From Raffaelea ambrosiae (taxonomy: Eukaryota > Ascomycota > Sordariomycetes > Ophiostomatales > Ophiostomataceae): a stretch of 64,000 nt of DNA. Positions 54,211 to 64,000 of the stretch are shown here, one piece after another. Every line of letters starts with the position of its first letter. Positions within the stretch are counted from its first letter, which is position 1. The stretch covers positions 554,655-618,654 of the forward strand of contig PCDI01000008.1 of the NCBI GenBank assembly GCA_002778195.1, given 5' to 3'. The notes under the pieces were generated by a model. The model was not told the DNA's origin and did no database searches. It saw nothing but the letters and a program-made list of their open reading frames with translations. Made by a program: the position numbers and the translations under genes.

Positions 54211-57200
54211 ATGGCCAAACAGCTCGAACAAGTAAAAGATTGCCAGCCCAAACGGCTGAAGAGCATCAAATTTGGGATTCAGTAGGTACCTGGCACCCTG
54301 TTCCTCGTTTTTTCCTAACTTCTTTCATTTTTCCCCACTGCTTGCAATATTGTGCGTGATCAAAAGCTGACACAGCATCCCATAGAACAAGCCAGGATGT
54401 CATTCAACAGAGTGTCATCGAAGTCTCAGACTCAGCACTCTATGATATTCACAGACACAGGGCCCCACACCCGAGTGGGCCTCTGGATCCGAGGTTGGGA
54501 ACGTCCATCAAAAAGGACAGGTGCGATACATGCTTCCTGCCTCTGCAGCAGTGCCCTGGACACTTTGGCCACGTGCACCTGCCTCTTCCTGTGTTCCACA
54601 TTGGATATTTTCGCTTCATCATCACCATTCTCCAGAACATCTGCAAGGTAAACTGTTCGCACGCAATGCCGCCATATCCGTTCACTCTTGTGCTAATCCC
54701 AGCCGTTTCTCGCAGGACTGTAGCAGTATCCTGCTGCCAGAAGACGAGAGGCGGGAGTTTTTCGAAAGACTGCGAAGACCCAGCATCGACAACCTCTACA
54801 GACAGAGGCTAATCAAGTGCATCAACGAGCGATGCAACAAACCCAAGGCCTGCCCGTCATGCGGCGCCACAAACGGAACGGTCAAGAAGGCGGGGCCGAT
54901 GAAGATTGTCCACGACCGCTTTACCGCCTTCAACAGGTCAACCGCAGCCAACAAGGTCCCTCCGGACGAAAAGAACGAGTTTGACCGGTCGTTTGCCGAG
55001 TCTGTCAAAAGAAACCCAGAAGTGGCAAAACACCAGTGTAAGGCTCTCGACGATCTGACTCCACTGCGGGTGCTAAATCTGCTTAGGCGGGTCAGCCCTG
55101 CAGACTGCGTCCTGCTAGGTCTAGACCCGCACGAGGGCCGGCCAGAAATGTTCATATGGGAGTACCTCCCGGTATCGCCAGTGTCCATCCGTCCCTCAAT
55201 CCCGAGTAAACTTGCGACCACCGAGGACGACTTGACGACCAAGCTGGCCGAAATTGTGAACATCTGCAACAACATTCGCAGAGGATTGGTGCATGGCACG
55301 CCCATCGCAGTCATCATGGAGCAGTGGGAGTTTCTGCAGTTCCAGGTGGCCATGTACATCGACAGTGAAAAACTGGGCAACAGAGCTGCCAATGCGAAAG
55401 CTCCGGTCCGGGCGTTTGCCCAACGGCTGAAGGGCAAAAAGGGACGGTTTCGGCAATGCCTCTCGGGCAAGCGTGTCGATTTTTGCGGAAGAAGCGTGAT
55501 CTCTCCCGATCCCAACTTGGGAGTGGACGAAGTGGGTGTCCCGCTGTGCATGGCAAAGAACTTGACCTATCCGGAACGGGTCAACCGGATCAATCGAGAG
55601 AGCCTCCAGAAGCTGGTTGTATCTGGTCCGGATCGCTGGCCTGGAGCCAACGCCGTGATTTTCCAGGGCGGGGACGGATACAAACAAGACCTCAAGTACG
55701 GCGACCGCAATGCCACTTCACGGCAGCTCAGAATAGGCGACATAGTGGAGCGCCACATTCGCGATGGAGACATTGCTCTCTTCAATCGGCAACCATCCCT
55801 TCACAAATTGAGCATGATGGCCCACTTCGTCAAGATACACACGGCACGCACTCTTCGGTTGAACGAGTGCGTGTGCGGCCCATACGGGGCCGACTTTGAC
55901 GGAGACGAAATGAACATTTTTGTTCCGCAGACAGAGGAAGCCAAAGCTGAAGCGCTGACTCTCATGGGCGTCGGGGAGAATCTGGTTTCTCCAAAGAACG
56001 GCGAGCCAGTCATTGCGGCAATCCAAGATTTCATCACCGCAGCATATCTCATTAGCAGCAAGGATCGATTCTTATCAAGACAACAATTTGCCTACATGTG
56101 TGCTCATATGACCGGGTCATCTGAGCAGGTGGATTTACCGCCACCAGCCATCGTCAAGCCCCGGATGCTTTGGACTGGCAAGCAGGTTTTTAACGTTTTG
56201 ATACGCCCGAACCAGAGGTCGGTAGTCAAGATCAACCTGGAAGCTAAATGCAAGGCGTTCAAGAAGCCACCGGCCAGCGAGTCTCCTGACCTGGACCCAG
56301 ATGACAACTACCTAGTTATCCACAACTCAGAAGTCATGTGTGGACGCATGGACAAGTCCACTGTTGGAGCCGGCAAAAAGAACTCCCTGTTCTACGTCAT
56401 ACTTAGAGACTACGGCCAAACTGAAACTATTGCGGCTATGAACCGTCTTGCCAGGCTGTCGGCTCGGTTCATGTCTAACTACGGAATGTCCTTGGGCGTC
56501 TTCGACGTTCATCCCATGGAGAGTCTTCAAAATGACAAAGAAAAACTTGTCGCCGATGCTGATGTGCAATGCGAAGAGTTGGTTCGACAATTTCGCGCCG
56601 GTGAGCTACAAAAGTCTCCGGGCTGTAACCTGGACCAGACACTAGAGCACGCAATCTCTGGCGTACTGAGCAAGGTCAGATCCAAAGCCGGAGAACTCTG
56701 TCTGCACAGCTTGAGTAAGAACAACGCACCACTCACCATGGCAACATCTGGAGCGAAGGGGTTGGCAATCAATGTTGCGCAAATGGTTGCGTTGGTGGGG
56801 CAGCAGATCATCGGTGGCCAGCGTGTGCCCAATAGTTTTGGCAGCCGGAGCCTTCCACACTTCCCCCAAGGCTCCCGGAAACCAGCCGCAAGAGGGTTCG
56901 TCCAGAACAGTTTTTACTCTGGTTTGCTTGCCACCGAGTTTATTTTTCACGCAATGTCAGGCCGTGAAGGCGTTGTGGACACGGCTGTCAAAACGGCCAG
57001 CACAGGATACATCTCCAGGAGATTGGTGAAGGCGCTGGAGGACCTGTCGACCCGGTATGACGATACAGTGCGCACATTAGGAGGAGAGATTGTGCAGTTT
57101 CAATATGGAGGAGACAACCTAGACCCAACCGACATGGAGGGCTCTGCCGTGCCAGTCAATTTCGATCACGTCTGGCTGCATTCCCAGAACGCCACGTTGG

Positions 57201-58711
57201 ATGGTGCTCAGCATTCCCTTCGTCCAGACGCCGCCATAAAGCTGTGTGCCAGCTTGTTGGTGGAAAAAGACAGGCAGTTGTCCAAACAGACGAATCCAGT
57301 GGGTTACGTGTCGGATAGGAGGTTCCTGTCAAGCATCCATGATTATGTGGCAGATCGTGTTACTAAGTCATACCAACCACAACACAGCGCAAGTGGCCCG
57401 CAGCAAGTCAACACTCTGCCAGGAGCCAGGGTATCAGTAGCATCGATGGGGACATTTATCGAGCTATGTTTGCAGAAATTCCGCAAAGCACATGTGGAGC
57501 CTGGCCATCCTGTCGGGGTGACTGGCTCTCAGTCTATTGGTGAGCCAGGGACGCAAATGACGCTCAAGACTTTTCATTTTGCTGGCGTGGCCGGCATGAA
57601 CATCACTGAAGGCATCCCGCGCATTGAGGAAATCATTGGTGCCTCGAAGACGAAAATCGCCACATCAATCATCACCTGCCCATTGGCGAATCCACACGAC
57701 GTGGAGGCTGCTCGAGATGTGAAAGGCAGGATTGAAAAGACTTGTCTTTCCGATGTCCTTGAATACATCGAAGAGGAATGGAGCAGCTCAGGTGTCCAAA
57801 TTATGCTCAAGGTCGATGAAGCGGCGTTTCGGGATCTACACCTGGAAATGTATCTTGGTGGCATAGCGACCGTCCTGTCAAAGCAGAGGGATCTCAATCT
57901 GGGCCCCATTGTTGTTGACCACAAAACAAGGACGATTACAATACCACCGGCCATGGTGGCGACAAGATACAAGTCGTCAAAGAAGCCGGCTGACGAAGCG
58001 CAATCAGAGGCAGAGCAAACAGTGGCAAGGATGGCATTTCTCAAGAAAGAGCTTCCACGAGTGCGCATTTCTGGGTGCCCAGATGTCAAGCGTGTGATCA
58101 TCCAAACAGAGGCAGGCAAGCACGGCGTGTTTGTGGAAGGCTATGGTCTGCTCCGCTGTATGAACACGGACGGCGTGGTTGGCACCAAGGTGACCACCAA
58201 TTTTGTCACTGAATGCATGGAGGTTCTGGGCATCGAGGCAGCCAGACAGACAATCATCAACGAGCTGCAGAGCGTCATGCGCGAGATGAACGTCGACCCT
58301 CGACATCTTGAGCTGCTGTCGGACATCATGACATACCAGGGCGAGGTTTTGGGCGTCAACCGCTTCGGTATGACGAAAATGCATGACAGCATCTTAAGGA
58401 TGGCTGCATTTGAACAAACAACCGACCAACTCTTTGATGCCGCCACGAAACTGAAGATCGATCCCATCCAGGGCGTCAGCGAGTGCGTCATTACAGGGCA
58501 GACCATGGGGCTGGGGACAGGTGGTGTTGGCATGGTGCGGCCGTTGGGATTGACACAGTGTCAATTGGAAAGAAGGCCAACTGTGTTTGAGGATGCGTGG
58601 ATGTCGACTCTGGGCAAGAGACTGAGACAGGATCATGAGAAGGAAGAAGAGGAGGGAGGGAAGAGAAGGCGGTTGACTCCTGTGGGGACCCCACGATGCG
58701 CATTAGGTTAG
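54211..58711 (+). CDS. RPC160 (RPO31): RNA polymerase III largest subunit (RPC1/C160)
   Basis: Catalytic subunit of nuclear RNA polymerase III, which transcribes tRNA and 5S RNA. Three exons, 54211-54281, 54386-54647 and 54716-58711, giving 1442 residues, the normal length. The first joins are restored only with this model: KRLKSIKFGIQ-TSQDVIQQSVIEVSDSALYD and GYFRFIITILQNICK-DCSSILLPEDER. Zinc-binding N-terminus CDTC...CPGHFGH and CINERC...CPSC. Active-site Mg-binding loop is ADFDGDEMN (about residue 503). Trigger-loop region GSQSIGEPGTQMTLKTFHFAGVAGMNIT is near residue 1050. Pol III-specific elements include the clamp/funnel text around residues 250-400. The C-terminal end (about 40 residues, with KEEEEGGKRRRL) is longer and more charged than I expect. 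The best housekeeping anchor in the window. Confidence 0.97.
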
Positions 58712-59758
58712 TGCAAGTGTTAACTGGCCCGTACAGGTTGTGGGGGGAGGGGTTATTAAGAAGGATTTGACCTATTACGCTGAGGGGGTCCAGACAGCAG
58801 CTAACGAGACCAATGAATGATACCTGGATTTTTTCCGAGACATACGGATTGTGGCTGTTCATAAGCATTTGTCACTTGATACACATTCATTATTTAGAAC
58901 TCAAGTGAGTAAGAGCTTCTATTCCCTGGCCCATCTGTTATCTAACACGGACAATAGACACGTAATCAGTTACGGGTCAGATAGTGCGAGATTGCAAATC
59001 CGGGTCGGCAGTTCCTCGGCACGCACTCTGCGTCTATGTGCTTGTGCGTCTTTGTGCCCTTTTGCGTCTTCATTTTTTATATCACTCTGCATCTGTATGG
59101 GTCGACTTTCCCTAGCTTCGTTGCACTGGCAGTTGGTAATGGTTGGTCAGACCCTTTTTTTCAGCTCGGATCTTCTTGTTCTTAGTGGCCAAGCGCATGT
59201 CAAAGCGACAAATCGAAAAAAGGGATGGCACCCAAGATACGCACACTTGCATGCTGTATTGACTTTCTGCATCTGAGCTTGCAGCAGGGACTGCAGGACG
59301 CGGCACATAAAGAACAAGGGATGACGAGCGAGAACAAATCATAGTCAGAGCGAGCGACAGGGGGCCATTGGTCAGCGTTTAATAATTTTCTACAGCGTGA
59401 TTAGATCACAGATTTGGATCATTTGGTAGCAATGATTGCCTATGCCCAAGCACGGCATGTCCCATGGGCCCATCTCTGGAACGAACGGCCCCAGCTGGAC
59501 GAAGGGGAGGGAGAGAAGTCGGCCTATCACGACGGACCGTTATTGTGGCCCGTCCCGTAACAGTCTCATTTAGCACGTCTGTTTCATCATGGCTTATTCC
59601 CCAACTTTTTTTTCTTGTGGCCAAAACAAGCCATCTCCAAAGAGCTCTGAAAAGGCACGAGAATTTTTTTGGGGGCTTTTTTCCCTACGGTTGTTTCTTC
59701 GATCCGCCCAGTACCGATAGAGCAAAATCTCCAAATCACCCGGCAGACAACACACAAT
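58712..59758. other. Intergenic region
   Basis: Promoter of the monooxygenase gene and the 3' end of the Pol III gene. The ORF at 58851-59276 has no recognised motif. No gene assigned. Confidence 0.4.
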
Positions 59759-61903
59759 ATGGCATCACCTGAAGCTGTTCGTCCGGACAGCACTGGGTTG
59801 TCCTCAGCACCGCCAGAAGTGGCTCAATCCCACCAAAACGGAACGAACGGACAACCCACAAACAGGGAATCGAAAAGCAATGGCAACAGCGAGACACAAA
59901 CAATCAACGATGTACTCGAGACGGAATTTCTCATTGTTGGCGCGGGGCCGTCCGGAGCATCGTTGGCATGCTTTCTCGCTTCATATGGCCTCAAGGGCAT
60001 CATAATTGCCTCTGCGCCTGGAACAGCCAACACCCCACGCGCCCACATCACCAACATGGCAGCACTGGGTATGTATTTTGCCCCCCCTATGTCAGAATTT
60101 CTTTCCGGCACTGACATATTAAGAGTGCCTTCGCGACATTGGACTGGAAGCCGAGTGTATGAAGGTCGCCTCGGATGGCAGCTGTATGATGCACACCCGG
60201 TGGTGTCACAGCATGGCCGGAGAGGAATTTGCCAGAGCGTATTCTTGGGGTAACGATCCAAAACGGAAAGTACGTCAACTTTATTTCTATTTCTATATTT
60301 GGGTTTTACTCCAATATTCCGTAGATCACAGCTAATAGACAAAAAGGGCGACTACGAATCGGCCAGCCCCTGCACGCACATCGACCTTCCCCAGACGCTG
60401 CTGGAGCCCATTCTCGTCCGCCACGCCATCCACAACGGCTTCAAAGTCCGCTTCGACACCGCCCTTGTCTCGTTTGTCCAAGACCCAGACACGAAAAAGT
60501 ACACTGTCACGGCCCGCGACCGGGTGACCTGCGTGGACTACAAGATCCGCTCCACGTACCTGTTTGCGTGTGACGGTGCCCAGAGCCAGATCGTCAAGCA
60601 GCTCAACCTGCCTCTGATCAAGAAGCCCGGCCAGGGCCTGGCCACCAACGTGCTTGTCGAGGCAGACCTGTCCCATCTGGTGGATGCCCGCCGCGGGAAC
60701 CTGCACTGGGTCATGCAACCCGACCGGGAGCACCCCGAGTTTGCCTGGCACGGAATCGTGCGCATGGTGAAGCCGTGGCACGAGTGGATGTTTATTCTTC
60801 TCCCCAACCGCGACGCCGACCACAGCACGCAGCCCACCGAGGCCGAGTACCTGAAGCGTGTCCACGAGTTGATTGGAGACGACACACCAGCCAAGATCCT
60901 CAACATCTCCAAGTGGTTTATTAATGAGATCGTAGCAGAGACGTACTCTGTAGGGAATGTGTGAGTGCCCCAAACGATTAGCTGTTTTGATTTTCTTCTG
61001 GTTGGGGTTTTTCTGTGTGCTGACAGGCCCAGCTTCTGTCTCGGAGATGCTGTCCACCGACACCCACCATTCAACGGCTTGGGTTCAAACACCTGCATCC
61101 AGGACGCGTTCAACCTGGCATGGAAGCTGGCCTACGTCCACAAGGGCCTGGCAAGTCTGTCACTGTTGGATACGTACAGTATCGAGCGCCAGCCGGTTGG
61201 CCAAGGCGTCATCACACGTGCCAACCAGGGATTCAGGGACCACTTCCCCGTCATGGAGGCTCTCGGAACGATCCCGACCAACGTGGAAGAGCGGCGCCAG
61301 ATCCTCGATGAGCTGCGGGCCTCCAACCCCAAGGGCAAAGCACGGCGCCAGGCCTTCAAGAAGGCCATCCAGAAGACCGCCCACGAGGTCCTGGGCCTGG
61401 GTGTGGAGATGGGACAGCACTACCAGAGCACGGGCATCTACACGGCCGACGAAAGCCAGCCGTACACACCCGGGGGCCGAGCGGCCGAAGACCCCATTCT
61501 GTACTACGAGCCCAGTACCTACCCGGGCTGCCGTCTGCCACACGTCTGGCTCAACACGTCCGTGCCAGGCAAGCCGACGTCGACGGTGGATCTGGCGGGC
61601 CACGGCAAGTTCGTCTTGTTCACGGGCATTGGCGGGGATGCATGGAAAGACGCGGCGGCACGCGTGTCTACGCAGCTGGGCAGTACGATCCTCCCGCTGG
61701 ACGTCCATTCCATCGGGTTCCGCCTGGACTGGGAGGACTTTTACTTCCACTGGGAAGAGGTGCGCGGCGTGGAAGAGTCTGGCGCGGTGCTGGTTCGCCC
61801 GGATCGCTTTGTCGCCTGGCGGTGCAACGAAGTGCTGGAGAGCACTGAAGCTTGTGCCGACAAGCTGGCCAGTGTTTTGCGTGCAATTCTTGGTATCAAA
61901 TAG
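59759..61903 (+). CDS. FAD monooxygenase, phenol-hydroxylase type
   Basis: Aromatic hydroxylase-like flavoprotein of 651 residues, using FAD, NAD(P)H and oxygen. Four exons: 59759-60068, 60124-60269, 60332-60960 and 61033-61903. Joins restore MAAL-ECLRDIGLEAECM, DPKRK-LIDKKGDYESASPC and SVGNV-FCLGDAVHRHPP. FAD-binding motifs: GxGxxG as VGAGPSGASLA (residues 60-70), the DG motif in ACDGAQSQIV and the GD motif GDAVHRHPP. The C-terminal third (SEHFPVME-like region through KFVLFTGIGGDAW) matches the thioredoxin-fold domain of phenol 2-monooxygenases and is where dimer contacts occur. N-terminal 50 residues are disordered. Ends with LGIK, no peroxisomal signal. Substrate unknown; homologues act on phenols or on polyketide aromatics. 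Confidence 0.93.
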
Positions 61904-62413
61904 ACGTTGGCTTGGGCATTTTTTTCCATTCTTGTCTCCCAGCACGTTTTTCCCACATGTAGAAGAAAAATCGAACTTCCAAGACACCGTTGTTCCAAGT
62001 CTTTGCCAACTAACGCGTGGCCATTGCATCTCTGCACTGAGCTGTACTCAATCTCCGAGAGCAAATGCATTGATTGGGACCACAATATACCAGAAAGATA
62101 GCGCAATGCTTGTGTCACCGCGTATGATTACTTTCACAGGAGGTAACTATGTGTCAAATTGACGATCCTGGCAGAGAGACAGTAGCGAATGTCAAAGTTC
62201 CACTAACAGCCAGTAGATGCCCTGCGAAATGGCCCCACCTTTCCAATGTCCAACTGCCAATCATCCAACGCGACCATTCTTCGACTCGACCGCGTCGAAA
62301 CTGCATCTCTAGGCAGTAGAGTAGGGACCACTCCGGCGACCGCCTCGAGAGTATGCGCTGGCAGGCACAGGTGCACATATGGCAACCAGGGGCTCCCGGA
62401 TGAAGTTTTCACG
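61904..62413. other. Spacer and promoter of the AT-hook/nuclease-like gene
   Basis: Overlapping short ORFs without motifs. Holds the 3' end of the monooxygenase gene and the upstream region of the next gene. Confidence 0.4.
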
Positions 62414-63944
62414 ATGGCTAGAAGACGGCGCCCACGTCGCAACCCCGGGGCTGTCCAGACCGAGCCTACTCCAGAGAGGCGGAAAAGAGGTATGACCCTT
62501 CTGTTCGAGAATGCGACTCCATAGACTTTGCTGACGAGAAGTCTGTCTTCTAGGCCGACCGAAACCGACAGAGCCAGGACTTGGCACGACCGAGCTTCAC
62601 GGGAACCCCGGCAAGAAGCGCCTGCAAGACGACGTCGAAGAAGCGCCTGCGGACGACGATCTGGCACAGAAGAGACCACGACGCTCTTTGCGTAATACGG
62701 GCGACGAGAACACCACCCGGGCACTACTGACATGGAAGAACCTGAAATTGCTCGAGAAGATGGGAAAGAAGAGCGGGTCCGGGGGAGGGTCGACGCTCGA
62801 GAAGACGTCGACAACAACGTCGGCAAGCAGCAAGACGACCACCTCTACAACGACGTCGGGCTTCGCTGTTGATGCGATCCGGAATGGAATCTTGCCAGTT
62901 CGACGCTCCAAAGCCCCCGAGAACATTGCAGGGATCCGTCAGCGATACGGCAAAACACGAGAGACGGCCTCGCCGACCGAATCCATGTACGAGTACTACC
63001 TCGACAGCGTCCAGACAGCAGCCAACGAAGCAACAATGGTGACTGAGAACGCCAATGATTTGCTGAAACGGTATCCCAAGGAGGGGTACAAGAAGACCTA
63101 CAACCAGGCTTTCACGGGGTTGCCCAAAGACGTCGGATTCAACACTGGCCTCTCGGCGCCACAGCCCGACTTTGTTGAGGGCCTGCTGGTGGAAGAGTTT
63201 GAGCCGTTCCCCATCGCAACGCACATCCGTGGTGGCGAGCTGTTCAAGGACAACCCCCACTCCCTTGCTGTACCGCACATTGCCGGCGAGTGGAAGGGCC
63301 CCGGAAAGAATATGGAGCTGGCACGGCTGCAGAGCTCCTACGACGGGGCGGCACTTGTTTACGGGCGACAGCAAGCCCTGTCGCATCTAGACCAGCAAGA
63401 CCCGCCCGGCCGTGCCTGCATCACAACATTCACCACCGACGGCACCCACCTGAACATGTTTGCCCACTATGCAGAAGCGGGAGCCCAGGACGACCAGACC
63501 AAGTACCACCAGTACCCCGTCAAGTCTGTCAATCTGCTCGAATCATATGAGAGTTTCAAAGACGGGCGGCGCGGCCTTCGCAACGAACAGGACCACGCGC
63601 GAGAACAGTCTTACGCTCTTCGCGATCAGCTCAAGGAACGGTGGGCACAAGAGGAGATCCATCGGAACCAGCTGCGCGCCAACTACAATCGATCTGTTGC
63701 TGACGAGCACCCTTCCGGCACAGCACTGGTCTGTGCAGCAGAGGCCGAAGAGAACCCAATCCCCGGCAAGGATATCGGCGGTGTCCGGGGGAGAAAGATA
63801 AAAAGTTCTCCTCAAAAGATGGCTGATTCGACACACGATCAACATGTCCGGAAGGGCAAGTCCAACAAACGCAAGGAGCCAGAGATACCCGCCCCTGTTC
63901 GTGTGCGCCGCTCAGCGCGGCTTACAAGCAAGGGCAGAAAATGA
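62414..63944 (+). CDS. AT-hook protein with PD-(D/E)XK-like nuclease signature, 488 aa
   Basis: Two exons, 62414-62489 and 62554-63944, joined across a 64-nt intron. The join itself creates an AT-hook, RRKRGRPKPTEPG (residues 22-34), i.e. the RGRP core that inserts in the minor groove of AT-rich DNA. Then come an acidic/basic linker with KRPRRS, a Thr/Ser-rich run (about residues 110-128), and a conserved-looking domain from about residue 128 to 400. Within it, PD (residues 230-231, context SAPQPDFVEGL) is followed 41 residues later by EWK (residues 271-273, context IAGEWKGPG), then a helix with Gln (MELARLQSSYDGAALVYGRQQAL): the pattern of a PD-(D/E)XK nuclease core. The C-terminus is basic, VRVRRSARLTSKGRK, suggestive of nuclear import. 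The family name is not certain to me (DUF7924-like is a guess). Confidence 0.8.
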
Positions 63945-64000
63945 GAGCGAATGCGGCCTTTTTTTATTTATTTCCTCGTGTTTCCAATTCGGGGTTTTTT
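63945..64000. other. Right edge
   Basis: 3' flank of the nuclease-like gene; T-rich, cut by the end of the window. Confidence 0.5.

Overview
The window is nuclear DNA of a filamentous ascomycete, most likely a Sordariomycete; the order cannot be settled by eye. Supporting signs are many short GT-AG introns of about 48-110 bases, GC-rich exons separated by AT-richer intergenic DNA, long UTR-like spacers, no operons, a tRNA-Leu with a small anticodon-loop intron, and typical fungal families (DUF7053, DUF8021, YAT and ACT permeases, fungal FAD monooxygenase). No CRISPR array, insertion sequence, virus or intact transposon was seen. Exon joins were worked out by hand from reading frame, splice dinucleotides and conserved motifs; each intact multi-exon model sums to a whole number of codons.

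Layout. 0.4-4.2 kb: a SET-domain protein, a small membrane protein and a large Ala/Thr-rich secreted wall protein. 6-10.2 kb: a GH16 protein without signal peptide, then a co-directional pair (condensation/Tri3-like acyltransferase and secreted DUF8021-type protein). 10.5-14.4 kb: a small orphan family present as one intact gene (12.0 kb) and one broken copy (10.5 kb, Trp to stop), followed by an acidic ORF broken by a stop and an 11-bp duplication. 15.4-21.6 kb: a type II membrane glycoprotein, an amino-acid/choline-type permease and an UNC93-like MFS protein. 22.6-27.2 kb: an AAA-ATPase pseudogene, tRNA-Leu(CAG) and a damaged sorbosone/pyranose dehydrogenase gene. 28.3-34.9 kb: a small conserved basic protein, a disordered protein with two tandem PAM2-like motifs, and a poly-Q DUF7053 protein. 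37-42 kb: a Met/His-rich membrane protein, a Cys-rich secreted protein and a copper amine oxidase. 42-46 kb: gene-poor DNA with an O-methyltransferase relic. 46-54 kb: a 2-oxoglutarate/Fe(II) oxygenase, a YAT amino-acid permease and a DHA1 drug transporter. 54-62 kb: the RNA polymerase III largest subunit (housekeeping anchor) and a phenol-hydroxylase-type monooxygenase. 62.4-63.9 kb: a protein combining an AT-hook with a PD-(D/E)XK-like nuclease signature.

How the genes relate. This is mostly a mosaic of independent genes. Two local groupings may be functional: the acyltransferase/DUF8021 pair, and the enzyme-plus-transporter stretch at 40-54 kb (amine oxidase, O-methyltransferase relic, dioxygenase, permease, exporter), which looks like an eroding accessory metabolic neighbourhood. 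The high number of broken genes (two clear family pseudogenes, one broken paralogue and two damaged genes) suggests accessory chromosome sequence in decay. The best candidates for undescribed biology are the AT-hook/PD-(D/E)XK protein, the twin-PAM2 protein and the small WNCQ-motif family with its broken copy.
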